From Thermodesulfobacterium geofontis OPF15 (lineage in GTDB: Bacteria > Desulfobacterota > Thermodesulfobacteria > Thermodesulfobacteriales > Thermodesulfobacteriaceae): a DNA stretch of 64,000 nucleotides. Shown one piece after another: positions 28,046 to 38,463 of the stretch (positions are counted from its first letter, which is position 1; every line of letters starts with the position of its first letter). Position numbers and translations under genes: made by a program. The notes under the pieces are model-generated. The model was not told where the DNA came from, ran no database searches, and saw nothing but the letters and a program-made list of their open reading frames with translations. The stretch spans positions 1,240,001 through 1,304,000 of the forward strand of contig NC_015682.1 of assembly GCF_000215975.1 (NCBI RefSeq). Direction: 5' to 3'.

Positions 28046-30262
28046 ATGAAAATTGAATGGCACAGAAAAATTAAAGACCTGTTAGACACAGCTATTTATA
28101 TAAAAGATATAAAAGGTGAAAACTTTTTTAATATTTCTTCTCTGATTGAGGATATATCAAAAGTTTATGAAGATTTTTATCAATATGATGAGAAATTTAT
28201 AGAAAATTTTATTGTTCAAGTGGAAAATAGGCTCAAATTTATAATTGATGAGGGAGAAAAGACTCTTACTCCATATGAAATTGTTAAAATTGCAAGGCAT
28301 CCTCAAAGATTTACTCTTCAAGATATTTTGGAAAATGTTTACGATTCTTATATAGAATTGGGAGGAGAAGGGGAATTAAATATAGATCCTGCTGTAGTAT
28401 GTGCCAAAGCAACTATAGTTAGAAAGGTAGGAAATGAACTTTATTTTCATCAAGTAATGGTTATTGGGCATGAGAAAGGACATGGAGAAGATTTTCGTCA
28501 AGGTGGTAGTGCAAAGCCCTGGGGGAATGAAAAAGCTCTTCGTTATATGAAAATGGCAGAAACAGAAGGGATACCAATACATTTTTTTATTTTTACTCCC
28601 GGAGCTTATCCTATTGAAGATTATCCTGGTTCAGCTCAACAGATTGCAAGAAACTTATATTATATGGCAAAACTTAGAGTCCCTACTGTAGCTTTTATTT
28701 CTGAGGGTGGTTCAGGAGGTGCAGAAGCTATAGGACTTGCTGATAAAAGATTAATGGCTGAAAAGGGATATTATTCAGTTATTAGTCCTGAAGGAGCTGC
28801 AGCTATTGAAGCTAAAATAAAAGATGGTAGACCACCAAGGGAATTGGTAGAAAAATGTGCCAAAGCTTTAAAATTAACTGCTAAAGATAATTTAGAATTT
28901 GGAGTCATAGATAAAATTATTCCTGAACCTCCACTTGGAGCAAGAAGGAAAGATTATGAATTTTTTAAAAAACTGAGATTTGAATTAATAAAGGCGACTG
29001 ACGAAGTTATTTTACAAACAAGAAGTTTAAAAATTTTGAGAAAATATGCTCTTTCAAAACAAGATACAGAAGAATTTAAGTTTTTTGTTAATTGGGATTT
29101 AGATGAAGATGAAATAGAGATTTTGATAGAAAATAGATATAAAAAATATAGAAAAATGAGTCAATGGGCAGTTTGTGAACCAAAAAGTGTATTTAAAACT
29201 TTTTTTGATTTAGGACACACTTTTAGCTTAAAATTTAAAAACGAAATTAAATACAGAATTCTTAAACCTAGTCATAAAACTTTCAAAAAATTCTTTGATG
29301 AATTAAGCAGTGAATCTTCTTTACTTTTAAAGCCAGTTTCAGATCCTGTAAAAACAGTTTACAATCTTATAGTAGGTAAGAAAATTAAAACTAAATTGCC
29401 TACGCCTATTTTAATTGAAGAAGAAATTACTCCTTATACAAGTCCTTTGGCTTTAGAGGATAAAACTGTAACTTGTCCGGAAGCTGAGAAATACGGATGT
29501 CCTGATTTGTGGGTCCCTGATCTGTATGGAGAATTTTGTGGAGTCTGCCCTAATTGTGGATATCATTTTCCATTAGAATATAAATGGTACCTAAATAATA
29601 TTTTTGATAAAAATAGTGTAAAAACTTTTAATGATGATATAGCTTCAGGGAATCCTTTAGGATATGAAGGTTATGCAGAAAAATTGAAAGAAGCAAGAGA
29701 AAAAACAAATTTAAAATCTGCCCTTTTATCTTTTGAAGCAAAAATTGGAGGGATTTCTTTAGTTGCAGTTATGTTAATAGGAGATTTTAGACAAGGTACT
29801 GTGGGAGTTGCTGAAGGAGAAAAGTTTATAAGAGCTATCGAACTTGCTAAAATAACACGTCGTCCTTTTTTAGCTCTTGTTCACACCACAGGTGGAATAA
29901 GGATACATGAAGGAACTCTGGGATTAATTCAAATGCCAAGATGTACAATGGCTGTAAGAGATTATGTTGATGCAGGTGGTTTATATATAGTGATATACGA
30001 TAATAATTCCTATGCCGGACCAGTAGCAAGTTTCTTAGGTTCAGCACCTTATCAATTTGCTCTTAAATCTACCAGATTAGGCTTTGCAGGACCAAGGGTA
30101 ATAAGAGAAACAACAGGTCAAGACGTTGCTCCTGATTATCATAGTGCAGAAAATGCTTTAAAAAGGGGACATATTCAAGGAATTTGGGATAGAAGAGAAC
30201 TTAGGAAAAATTTATTTAAAGCTTTATTAACTATGGGAGGGAAAAATCTTTATTATAGGTAA
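28046..30262 (+). CDS. Fused carboxyltransferase (AccA-like then AccD-like halves)
   Basis: Transfers the carboxyl group from carboxybiotin to an acyl-CoA. The N-terminal half (about 50-340) is AccA-like: HEKGHGEDFRQGGSAKPWG, TPGAYPIEDYPGSAQQ, SEGGSGGAEAIGLAD. The C-terminal half (about 470-738) is AccD-like and opens with a zinc ribbon (cysteines in CPEAEKYGC and CGVCPNCGYHF), then TTGGIRIHEGTLGL and GFAGPRVIRETTGQ. The order alpha-beta in one 738-residue chain differs from the separate E. coli subunits. Related fused proteins occur in sulfate-reducing bacteria. It starts 6 bases after accC. Confidence 0.9.
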   Translation: MKIEWHRKIKDLLDTAIYIKDIKGENFFNISSLIEDISKVYEDFYQYDEKFIENFIVQVENRLKFIIDEGEKTLTPYEIVKIARHPQRFTLQDILENVYDSYIELGGEGELNIDPAVVCAKATIVRKVGNELYFHQVMVIGHEKGHGEDFRQGGSAKPWGNEKALRYMKMAETEGIPIHFFIFTPGAYPIEDYPGSAQQIARNLYYMAKLRVPTVAFISEGGSGGAEAIGLADKRLMAEKGYYSVISPEGAAAIEAKIKDGRPPRELVEKCAKALKLTAKDNLEFGVIDKIIPEPPLGARRKDYEFFKKLRFELIKATDEVILQTRSLKILRKYALSKQDTEEFKFFVNWDLDEDEIEILIENRYKKYRKMSQWAVCEPKSVFKTFFDLGHTFSLKFKNEIKYRILKPSHKTFKKFFDELSSESSLLLKPVSDPVKTVYNLIVGKKIKTKLPTPILIEEEITPYTSPLALEDKTVTCPEAEKYGCPDLWVPDLYGEFCGVCPNCGYHFPLEYKWYLNNIFDKNSVKTFNDDIASGNPLGYEGYAEKLKEAREKTNLKSALLSFEAKIGGISLVAVMLIGDFRQGTVGVAEGEKFIRAIELAKITRRPFLALVHTTGGIRIHEGTLGLIQMPRCTMAVRDYVDAGGLYIVIYDNNSYAGPVASFLGSAPYQFALKSTRLGFAGPRVIRETTGQDVAPDYHSAENALKRGHIQGIWDRRELRKNLFKALLTMGGKNLYYR

Positions 30263-30268
30263 AAAATT

Positions 30269-30931
30269 ATGGAAATAGAGCATCAAAAATTAAACTTAAT
30301 GTTACAAAAGTTTAAAGTTAATCCATATAAAATTTATCCAGTATTAACTCCTCATACAGGATATATAAGAGAATTTAAAGTTAAAGAAGGGGATTTAGTT
30401 AAGGGACCTTCTGGTAAATGGCTTGAAAAACCAGGTACTCCACTTTTTATTTTAGAAAGAGAAAGAAATCAAAAAATTATTAGGGCTAAAATAAGTGGAG
30501 TGGTTCAAAAATTAAGAATAGATCTTTTAGATAAATTTGTAGAAGCTGAAGAAGTAGTTTTAGAAATAAAACATCCTCTTTCTCAAGAAGAAATTATTTC
30601 AGAAATTTTACTCTCAACCCTTTATATTATAAAAGCTCCTGAAACAGCAAGATATATTTTAAGCCCTTCCCTTGCTTCAAAACTTGAAAAACAGGGATTA
30701 GGAAAAGTTAAAGTTAAAAAGGGAGAAGAAATTTTAACTATGGCTTTCATGAAAAGAGAAACTCCTATTTATTTTCCAGAAGAGGGGAATTTTGTATTAT
30801 ATCACATTTATTTCACACCTTTCCAATTAGTGGAAAGGGATCAACCTTTAATTGGTTTTTGTTTAGAAGAAAACCTTCCATATTTGCAAAAAATTATAGA
30901 AAGAATAAAAGAAGAATGGCCTAATTCTTAA
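30269..30931 (+). CDS. Biotin/lipoyl-carrier-like protein without a canonical MKM motif
   Basis: By position this should be the biotin carrier of the carboxylase. Barrel-like repeats are visible: LTPHTGYIREFKVKEGDLVK (about 27-45), KISGVVQKLRIDLLDKFVEAEE (about 74-95) and YFPEEGNFVLYHIYFTPF with VERDQPLIGF (about 172-200). The biotinyl-lysine motif EAMKM is missing; the nearest equivalent is VLEIKHPL with Lys101. So either Lys101 is biotinylated in a divergent context, or this is a scaffold and the true carrier is elsewhere. 220 aa, 6 bases after the carboxyltransferase and 2 before the ligase gene. Confidence 0.6.
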   Translation: MEIEHQKLNLMLQKFKVNPYKIYPVLTPHTGYIREFKVKEGDLVKGPSGKWLEKPGTPLFILERERNQKIIRAKISGVVQKLRIDLLDKFVEAEEVVLEIKHPLSQEEIISEILLSTLYIIKAPETARYILSPSLASKLEKQGLGKVKVKKGEEILTMAFMKRETPIYFPEEGNFVLYHIYFTPFQLVERDQPLIGFCLEENLPYLQKIIERIKEEWPNS

Positions 30932-30933
30932 AA

Positions 30934-31716
30934 TTGGATTACTCTATATACTTTCCAGAAATAGGTCAAGAAATTTGGCATTTTAAAAGTCTCCCCAGAG
31001 CAATGGAATTTGCTAAAGAGTTAATTTATTTTTTACCAGAAAAAGCTAACGGAAGAATTGTTAAAGCCGATTTTTTATCCGAAGCTAAAGGTAGATTTGA
31101 TAGAAAATGGTTTGCTCCAAAAGGTGGGCTCTGGATGGCAATTAGCATTTATGATGAATTTTTAATAGAGCACTCATCTCTTATTTCTCTGATTTTCGGT
31201 TTGGCTATGTGTAGGTGTGCAAATTATTTTGGTATAAATGAAGCTAAAATTAAATGGATTAATGATCTTCACTTTAATGGGAAAAAAATTGGAGGAGTAT
31301 TAATTGAAAAATTTGACCATTGGTATATTGCTGGTATAGGACTTAATGTTAATAATGCCTTACCATCAAATCTTCCTGCAATAAGTTTTAAAGAAATATT
31401 AGGCAAAGAAATATCCATTTTTCAAGTTTTAGAAAATATTCTTTATTGGTTAAGATATTACTTTGGCTTTTTAAGGTTTTATGAAAGAAAAAAACTTGAA
31501 GAAGAAAATTTAACTAATCTAATAGTAGAAGATTTTAAATTATTTTCAGATACAATAGGAAGATGTATAATTTACACCCATGATCTCGATGAAGAAGAAA
31601 TTTTAGCCATAGGAAAAGCTTTTGATATTACAGAAAAAGGCACCCTTTTAATAAGAGATACTTCTTCAGAAGAAATTTTAGAAATTTTTTCTGGAGAAAT
31701 TTTTTATATTTTATAG
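30934..31716 (+). CDS. birA: Biotin--protein ligase (catalytic domain only)
   Basis: Attaches biotin to a carrier lysine via biotinyl-AMP. Recognised by [31 protein letters not shown] and GIGLNVNN. The adenylate loop usually GRGRxGRxW reads [10 protein letters not shown], a diverged form. There is no N-terminal DNA-binding domain, so it is not a BirA-type repressor. The only start next to the previous stop is a TTG at 30934 with no strong ribosome site, suggesting translational coupling. The 3' end overlaps carB (opposite strand) by 13 bases. Linkage to the odd carrier suggests the two co-evolved. Confidence 0.83.
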   Translation: MDYSIYFPEIGQEIWHFKSLPRAMEFAKELIYFLPEKANGRIVKADFLSEAKGRFDRKWFAPKGGLWMAISIYDEFLIEHSSLISLIFGLAMCRCANYFGINEAKIKWINDLHFNGKKIGGVLIEKFDHWYIAGIGLNVNNALPSNLPAISFKEILGKEISIFQVLENILYWLRYYFGFLRFYERKKLEEENLTNLIVEDFKLFSDTIGRCIIYTHDLDEEEILAIGKAFDITEKGTLLIRDTSSEEILEIFSGEIFYIL

Positions 31717-34700
31717 AATTTATAGAATTTATAATCCAAATAGGTATAATATTTTTGTAGGGGAGTGAAAGAAAAGGATTTTACTTTTAATGTTTTAATA
31801 CTTTCTACCATAGCTTTTGCACAAGAAAGAGTAGTAGCATATGGTATATCCAATTCCATAGTATATCTTCTTATAAGATAGGCATCATCTTTGCTTTCTT
31901 TACCTTTAGCAGTATTAATAGCTAAGGCTATTTCTTTATTTTTTAATAAATCTAATATATTAGGTCTTATATGTTCAGAAATTTTAGGAACCTCTGTTAC
32001 TTCTATTCCAAAAGATTTTAAAAACTGAGCAGTCCCTTTAGTAGCAATTAATTTAAAACCAAGGTCTTCTAAAGTTTTAGCAATAGGAACTACTAAAGGT
32101 TTATCTTCGTCTTTAATAGAAATAAAGACCTTTCCCTCGGTTGGTAATTTCATTCCTGCAGCTAATTGAGCCTTAGCATAGGCCAAAGCAGGGTCCCAAT
32201 CTATACCCATTACCTCACCCGTAGATTTCATTTCGGGTCCTAACATTACATCAACTTGAGGAAATCTCTTAAAAGGGAAAACCACTTCTTTTACTGAATA
32301 ATAAGGTGGTATAACTTCTTTTGTAAATCCTATATCTTTCAACCTTTCTCCTATCATTATCCAGGTAGCAAGCTTTGCAAGAGGAACCCCTATAGCTTTA
32401 GAAACAAAGGGGATAGTTCTTGAGGCTCTTGGATTTACTTCTAAAACATAAAGTTCATTATTTTTTATAGCATATTGTACATTAATAAGTCCTTTAACTT
32501 CCAATTCTTTAGCTAAAAGTGTAGTTGCTTCTTTTATTTCATCTATTAATTTAGGAGGAATATGTAAGGGAGGTAAAATACATGCTGAATCTCCCGAATG
32601 AATTCCTGCTTCTTCAATATGTTCCATTATACCTGCTACTACAACTATTTCTCCATCTGATATAGCATCAACATCAATTTCTATAGCATCTTCTAAAAAC
32701 TTATCTATTAAAATTGGATATTCAGGATTAACTTTAACTGCAGTTTCTATAAAGCTTTTAAGTTCTTCTTCTGTATAAACAATTCTCATTGCTCTACCAC
32801 CAAGTACATAAGAGGGACGAACAAGTAATGGATAACCTATTTTTTGCGCTACCTTGATAGCTTCATCAACACTATAAGCGGTCCCTGCTTTTGGTCTTTT
32901 AAGTCCAAGTTTTTCTAAAAGTTTGTCAAATTTTTCTCTATCTTCAGCTCTATCTATATTTTCAGGAGAAGTCCCGAGAATCTTTACTCCAGCTTTATAA
33001 AGAGGGACAGCTAAATTTAAAGGAGTTTGCCCTCCAAATTGAACTATTACTCCCTCAGGATTTTCTTCTTCACAAATGTTTAGTATATGTTCTAAAGTTA
33101 AGGGTTCAAAATAAAGTCTTGTTGAAATGTCATAATCAGTTGAGACAGTTTCAGGATTTGAATTTACCATAATAGACTCTATACCACGTTCTTTTAATGC
33201 TAAAGAAGCATGCACACAGCAATAATCAAATTCAATCCCCTGCCCTATTCTATTTGGTCCTCCACCAATTATCAAAATTTTTCTATTTTTTGAAACCCTT
33301 GATTCATTTTCTACTTCCCAAGAAGAATAATAATAAGGTGTATATGCCTCAAATTCTGCAGCACAAGTATCTATTAATTTAAAAGTAGGCTTTATTCCTA
33401 AGGATTTTCTATATTCCCTAACTTCAAATTCGGTTGTTCCTGTTAAAAAAGCTATTTGATAATCAGAAAAACCCATTTGTTTTAGTTCCCTCATTTCCTC
33501 TTCACTAATTTCTTTTAAAGATTTACCCTTTAAAGCTTCACTTTTATCAAAAATTTCTTTTAAATGATATAAAAACCAAGGATCAATGTAAGTTAAGTTA
33601 TAAATTTCTTCAATAGTAAATCCTGCTTTAAAAGCTTCTTTTATATAAAATAACCTTTGACTATTGGGACGCACAAGTTTTTCTCTAATCAAATCCTTTG
33701 GTAAAATAATTCCTTGATCTGAAGGAGACTTGCCATCAGCTCCAAATCCAAATCTACCAATTTCTAATCCTCTAATAGCTTTCTGTAAAGCTTCTTTAAA
33801 AGTTCTACCTATAGCCATTGTTTCACCAACTGATCTCATAGAAGTAGTTATTTCATCTGGACACTCTGGAAATTTTTCAAAAGTAAATCTGGGAATTTTT
33901 ACTACTACATAATCTATAGTTGGTTCAAAGGCTGCTTTAGTCTCTTTAGTAATATCATTTGGCAATTCATCTAAGGTATAACCTACAGCTAATTTAGCTG
34001 CTATTTTAGCAATAGGATAACCAGTAGCTTTACTTGCAAGAGCAGAAGAACGAGAAACTCTTGGATTCATTTCTATAACTACCATATCTCCATTTTTAGG
34101 ATTAATTGCAAATTGAATATTTGATCCTCCTGTTTCAACACCAATCTCTCTAATTATAGCTTGTGCAGCGGTTCTCATTCTTTGATATTCTTTATCTGAA
34201 AGGGTTTGGGCAGGTGCAACTGTAATAGAATCTCCTGTATGAACTCCCATAGGATCAAAATTTTCAATAGAGCAAATAATTACTACATTATCCTTAAAAT
34301 CTCTCATTACCTCAAGTTCAAATTCTTTCCATCCAATAACTGATTCTTCAAGCATTACTTGATGTATTAAAGACATTTCAAGACCCATCTCTACAATATC
34401 TCTTAATTCTTCAATATTATAAGCTACTCCTCCCCCTGTTCCACCAAGGGTAAAACTTGGCCTAATTATTACAGGAAATCCAATTTCTTTAACAACTTTT
34501 TCTGCTTGAGAAACTGAATGTACAATTGCACTTTTAGGTACCTTTAAACCTATATTTTCCATAGCTTTTTTGAAAAGCTCTCTACTTTCTGCTTTTTCAA
34601 TAGCTTCGGCTTTAGCTCCTATAAGTTCCACTTTATATTTTTCAAGAACACCTTTTTTAGCTAAGGCAAATGCTATATTAAGCCCTGTCTGGCCACCTAA

Positions 34701-34967
34701 GGTTGGAAGCAAGGCATCGGGACGTTCTTCCTTTATTATATACTCTAAAGTCTCAGGAGTTAGAGGTTCTATATAAGTTCTATCTGCCATTTCTGGATCA
34801 GTCATTATAGTTGCAGGATTAGAATTAACTAAAACAATTTCATATCCTTCTTCTTTAAGAGCCTTACAAGCTTGACTACCAGAATAATCAAATTCACAAG
34901 CTTGTCCAATTATTATAGGACCAGAACCAATGATCAAAATTCTTTTTATATCCGTTCTTTTAGGCAT
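31704..34967 (-). CDS. carB: Carbamoyl-phosphate synthase, large subunit
   Basis: Makes carbamoyl phosphate from bicarbonate, ammonia (from CarA) and two ATP for arginine and pyrimidines. Full 1087 aa: two homologous ATP-grasp halves, each opened by a nucleotide-binding segment ([19 protein letters not shown] and [19 protein letters not shown]), glycine loops [12 protein letters not shown] and the second-half equivalent [11 protein letters not shown], and a C-terminal MGS-like regulatory domain (about 945-1087). carA is not in the window. It is transcribed toward birA. Confidence 0.97.
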   Translation of the reverse strand: MPKRTDIKRILIIGSGPIIIGQACEFDYSGSQACKALKEEGYEIVLVNSNPATIMTDPEMADRTYIEPLTPETLEYIIKEERPDALLPTLGGQTGLNIAFALAKKGVLEKYKVELIGAKAEAIEKAESRELFKKAMENIGLKVPKSAIVHSVSQAEKVVKEIGFPVIIRPSFTLGGTGGGVAYNIEELRDIVEMGLEMSLIHQVMLEESVIGWKEFELEVMRDFKDNVVIICSIENFDPMGVHTGDSITVAPAQTLSDKEYQRMRTAAQAIIREIGVETGGSNIQFAINPKNGDMVVIEMNPRVSRSSALASKATGYPIAKIAAKLAVGYTLDELPNDITKETKAAFEPTIDYVVVKIPRFTFEKFPECPDEITTSMRSVGETMAIGRTFKEALQKAIRGLEIGRFGFGADGKSPSDQGIILPKDLIREKLVRPNSQRLFYIKEAFKAGFTIEEIYNLTYIDPWFLYHLKEIFDKSEALKGKSLKEISEEEMRELKQMGFSDYQIAFLTGTTEFEVREYRKSLGIKPTFKLIDTCAAEFEAYTPYYYSSWEVENESRVSKNRKILIIGGGPNRIGQGIEFDYCCVHASLALKERGIESIMVNSNPETVSTDYDISTRLYFEPLTLEHILNICEEENPEGVIVQFGGQTPLNLAVPLYKAGVKILGTSPENIDRAEDREKFDKLLEKLGLKRPKAGTAYSVDEAIKVAQKIGYPLLVRPSYVLGGRAMRIVYTEEELKSFIETAVKVNPEYPILIDKFLEDAIEIDVDAISDGEIVVVAGIMEHIEEAGIHSGDSACILPPLHIPPKLIDEIKEATTLLAKELEVKGLINVQYAIKNNELYVLEVNPRASRTIPFVSKAIGVPLAKLATWIMIGERLKDIGFTKEVIPPYYSVKEVVFPFKRFPQVDVMLGPEMKSTGEVMGIDWDPALAYAKAQLAAGMKLPTEGKVFISIKDEDKPLVVPIAKTLEDLGFKLIATKGTAQFLKSFGIEVTEVPKISEHIRPNILDLLKNKEIALAINTAKGKESKDDAYLIRRYTMELDIPYATTLSCAKAMVESIKTLKVKSFSFTPLQKYYTYLDYKFYKFYKI

Positions 34968-35022
34968 ATTTATTTTATAATTTCTCCTTTGAATAAAAAT
35001 TTAAATTTAAATTAGAAATAGA

Positions 35023-36843
35023 TTAAAGTTTTTCAAAAATTGGATAAATTTTAATTTTGGCTCTTTCTCTCAAAAGTTGATACCAAGTCTTAAACCATGT
35101 TTCTCTTTTTTCTCTTAAAAGATCTAAAAAGGCTTCTGAAAGCTCATTTTCTTTAATTTCTCCCTCAAAAGGTAGAATCTTTTGTATAAAAAATATCTTT
35201 AAATCATCCTTTTCCCAAAAAGTTTTTTCTATAAGCCCGCTCTTTCCCACATTACTTAGTTCTTGAGAAATTAAAGGAGAAAAGATTTCTTTTAATTGAT
35301 ATCTATTTATTCTAAATTCTTTAGTATTAAAATCTTTAAGAATTGGATCATTTGGAGTTATTTTATCTTTGCTTTTTAAGTCTGAAATTAGAAGTTGGGC
35401 TTTATTTTCGCATAATTCTTTACCTTTATCATTTAAAAAATCCTTTTTAACTTTTTCTTTTGCTTCCTCAAAAGACAGGATTCTTTCAGGTTTTTTATCC
35501 TTTATTTCAATTAATAATATCCCTTGTGGTGTATCTACAGGAGCAAAAAATTCTCCTTTAGGAGAATTAAATACCTTCTGGGCTAATTTAAAATTATTAA
35601 ATTTCTCACCCAATTCTTTTTGGGTAATCCAATCAGTTTCTTTTAAGCTAACGTTATTTTCTTTAGCCCAAAGAGTTAAGCTATTTGCTTTAACTATTTC
35701 AGAATAAATTTTGTTTGCTTTTTCCTTAGCTTCATTCATTATCTTTTCTTTTTCTAAGAACTTACGAATTTCTGACTCTACTTCAGAAAGTTTTAAAATC
35801 TTTTGAGGTTGTATTTCTTCAATTCCTAAAATTAAATATCCAGAAGGAGTTTTAATAGGTCCAATAATATCTTTAGGATGGGAAGCTTTAACAATTTCCT
35901 TAATAGTATCTGGGAGAGCAGATTCTTCAAACCATTCACTTTTAATTTCTCCAAATTTTGAAAAGTCAGAAAGTGATTTTAATTCAGATCTAATAGTTTT
36001 GGCTTTTTCAAAAGCATTAGGTTGATCAGCAGAAATAAAAATTCTTTTTAATTTAACTCTTAAAGGAGCTCTGAATTTTTCTATATTTTCTTCATAATAT
36101 TTTCTAATTTCATCTTCTGTAACCTTTGCCTTAGCTTCATAAGGTATTAGAAGATAAGTTAGTTTAACCTTTTCATTTTCCTTATAAAGACCTCTATGAG
36201 CAAGATAATAATTTTCAAGATCTTTTTCAGTAAAAGCTACTTTTTGGATACATGTTTTTATAGGGAGGTCAATTTCTAAAATTTCTAAGGTTTGCTTATT
36301 ATATTTCAGATATTCTTTTATTTCACTTTCTGAAACCATAATAGGTGCAGTAAGAAGAAATTTTAGCCTCTGATAAATCAAATCAGATTTAATTAATTTT
36401 TCAAAAAACTCAGGAGAGATTCCAAGTTCTCTTAAAATATATTGGTATTTTGTAGGACTAAACTTTCCATTTTCTTGAAAAGAAGGTATTTGAGAAATAG
36501 CATAGGTAACTTCTACAGGTGTTATTCTTATTTTCAATTTTTCAGCTTGATCTTCAAGAAGTTTTAATTTTATAAGCTCTTCCAGAACCTGTTCCTTTAA
36601 TTTTAAATTAGCTAAATCTTTGCTTGAAATTTCTCCAAAGGTTTGCTTTAATCTTGAAATTTGGAAATTATAATATTCTTGAAATTCTTTTAAAGTAATA
36701 GGAATTCCATTAACCTTAGCTACTAAATTTTTCCTTTCTGAGGTAAAGCTACCTATTCCCCAAAATATAAAAACAATAACAATGATTATAAAAAAAAGCT
36801 TGACATATAAAGAGGTGGCACCCTTTCTTAAGAATCTTAGCAT
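35023..36843 (-). CDS. ppiD: PpiD/SurA-like peptidyl-prolyl isomerase, membrane-anchored
   Basis: Periplasmic folding helper. One N-terminal membrane helix (about 13-31, LYVKLFFIIIVIVFIFWGIG) anchors it; the SurA_N-type chaperone region follows (VAKVNGIPITLKEFQEYY, about 40-190). A parvulin-like rotamase region lies about 230-345 (VKLKRIFISADQ, IIGPIKTPSGYLILGIEE). 606 aa matches PpiD. Catalytic parvulin residues are poorly conserved as far as I can judge, so chaperone work may dominate. It lies 55 bases upstream of carB on the same strand. Confidence 0.88.
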   Translation of the reverse strand: MLRFLRKGATSLYVKLFFIIIVIVFIFWGIGSFTSERKNLVAKVNGIPITLKEFQEYYNFQISRLKQTFGEISSKDLANLKLKEQVLEELIKLKLLEDQAEKLKIRITPVEVTYAISQIPSFQENGKFSPTKYQYILRELGISPEFFEKLIKSDLIYQRLKFLLTAPIMVSESEIKEYLKYNKQTLEILEIDLPIKTCIQKVAFTEKDLENYYLAHRGLYKENEKVKLTYLLIPYEAKAKVTEDEIRKYYEENIEKFRAPLRVKLKRIFISADQPNAFEKAKTIRSELKSLSDFSKFGEIKSEWFEESALPDTIKEIVKASHPKDIIGPIKTPSGYLILGIEEIQPQKILKLSEVESEIRKFLEKEKIMNEAKEKANKIYSEIVKANSLTLWAKENNVSLKETDWITQKELGEKFNNFKLAQKVFNSPKGEFFAPVDTPQGILLIEIKDKKPERILSFEEAKEKVKKDFLNDKGKELCENKAQLLISDLKSKDKITPNDPILKDFNTKEFRINRYQLKEIFSPLISQELSNVGKSGLIEKTFWEKDDLKIFFIQKILPFEGEIKENELSEAFLDLLREKRETWFKTWYQLLRERAKIKIYPIFEKL

Positions 36844-36938
36844 AAAAATTTGCCTTTAAAATTTTTCTAAGTATAACAAAAAGAATTAAATTGTCAAAAG
36901 ATTTGTTAAAATAAAATTTTTAATTATAATAATTTGCA

Positions 36939-37604
36939 ATGGCCTTAATAACTTTACAAAATGTAAGCAAAATTTATCCTCCCTTTTTTAAAGCTCTTAT
37001 AAACATTAGTTTAGAAATCTATAAGGGAGATTTTATAGTTCTTACAGGTCCTACAGGAGCAGGTAAAACAACTTTACTCAAACTTATTTATAGAGAAGAA
37101 AGACCCACCTCAGGTGAAATATTTTATGAAAATATCCCCTATTCCAAACTTAAATCAAAAGAACTAAGTCTTCTTAGACAAAATTTAGGAATTATTTTCC
37201 AAGATTATAAACTTTTTCCAGAATTAACAGTTTATGAAAATATTAAGATTTCTTTGGTTCTCTCTAAAAAAATTATTAAAGATACAAAATTTCTTATTTA
37301 TGAATATTTGGAAAGATTCAATCTTTCTCAAAAAGCTCAAAAAAAAGTAAAAGAGCTTTCCGGAGGAGAGCAACAAAAAGTAAGCATTATTAGAGCTATT
37401 ATAAGAGACCCAGAGGTTCTAATTGCTGATGAACCAACTGGAAATTTAGATCCAATAAGTATAAATGAAATACTGGAAATTTTCAAGGATTTTAATAAAG
37501 AAGGAAAAACTATTATTCTTGCTACTCATGATCCTGTTATTTTAAATCAAAATTTAGGAAAAATTGTTAGACTTAATAGAGGTGAATTAGTAGAAAATGT
37601 TTAG
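36939..37604 (+). CDS. ftsE: Cell division ATP-binding protein FtsE
   Basis: ABC ATPase that with FtsX controls septal cell-wall hydrolysis. Walker A TGPTGAGKTTLL (about 33-44), Q-loop FQDYKLFPELTVYENI, signature LSGGEQQKVSIIRAI, Walker B LIADEPTGNLD, and H-loop ATHD. 221 aa is normal for FtsE. It overlaps ftsX by 8 bases. No ribosome site is obvious before its ATG. Confidence 0.95.
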   Translation: MALITLQNVSKIYPPFFKALINISLEIYKGDFIVLTGPTGAGKTTLLKLIYREERPTSGEIFYENIPYSKLKSKELSLLRQNLGIIFQDYKLFPELTVYENIKISLVLSKKIIKDTKFLIYEYLERFNLSQKAQKKVKELSGGEQQKVSIIRAIIRDPEVLIADEPTGNLDPISINEILEIFKDFNKEGKTIILATHDPVILNQNLGKIVRLNRGELVENV

Positions 37605-38463
37605 GTATTTAAGTAAAATTGAGTTAAAACAAAGTATTTTTTACTATTTTTTCCTTTTTATTTTTTTCTTTTTTTGGAATTTTTTCTCTTTATTTATTGT
37701 TTTCTTTTATTTAAATATTCAAAATCTTTTGCAAACCTATGAAGACAAATTACCCATAAATTTACTTATTTTTTCTGAAACTAATCCATTGAATATTTTA
37801 AATTTATCTTCAGAGATAAAAAAATTTCCTTACGTAAAAAATATAGTAGTAATTCCTCCAGAGGAATTATTAGAAAAATCAAAAAAAGATCTCCCTCCTG
37901 AAATATTAAAAATTTTTTCTAAAGAGGAGTTGAAATCTCAATTCCCATATATTCTTAAAATTTATCCCTCCTCTATAAAAGATTATCCCGCATTAAAAAC
38001 TCAACTTAACCTTTTAACCAAAACAAATCCCAATATAGAAATTTCAGAACTTGGATTTTTCAAATTAATATATTTTGCTTATTTTTTTAAACTGGGTTTT
38101 TTAGTTCTTGCTATTACATGGGCTTTATTTTATTTAATTTTTCTTTATTTTTTAAATACTTTGATAAACTCCTATTTAAAGAGTCAAACCCAGATATTTC
38201 TTCTTTTAGGAGGAACTCTTAAAAAATTTAAATTATTAAGATTCATTTTTGTTGGGTCAATTTTAACTATGGCCTTTGTATATTCAGCCTTTATATATTT
38301 TTACATTTCAGATAGCATATCTTCTATAATTCCATTTTTTAAAATTTATCCCAATTTTTCCCAAAAATATCATCTTTTATATTTCGGGATTTATATATTT
38401 TTAACTGTATTTTTCTTTCCCTGGTTAACTATAATATTAAGTTATAAAAAGTATGAAATTTAA
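37597..38463 (+). CDS. ftsX: Cell division protein FtsX
   Basis: Permease-like partner of FtsE with four membrane helices: one near the N-terminus (about 18-42), three in the C-terminal half (about 165-190, 215-240, 258-282). The large periplasmic loop between helices 1 and 2 (about 45-160) includes VKNIVVIPPEELLEK and is where EnvC-like activators bind in other bacteria. 288 aa. It overlaps ftsE by 8 and the next gene by 11 bases, so the three are translated together. Confidence 0.92.
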   Translation: MFRYLSKIELKQSIFYYFFLFIFFFFWNFFSLFIVFFYLNIQNLLQTYEDKLPINLLIFSETNPLNILNLSSEIKKFPYVKNIVVIPPEELLEKSKKDLPPEILKIFSKEELKSQFPYILKIYPSSIKDYPALKTQLNLLTKTNPNIEISELGFFKLIYFAYFFKLGFLVLAITWALFYLIFLYFLNTLINSYLKSQTQIFLLLGGTLKKFKLLRFIFVGSILTMAFVYSAFIYFYISDSISSIIPFFKIYPNFSQKYHLLYFGIYIFLTVFFFPWLTIILSYKKYEI

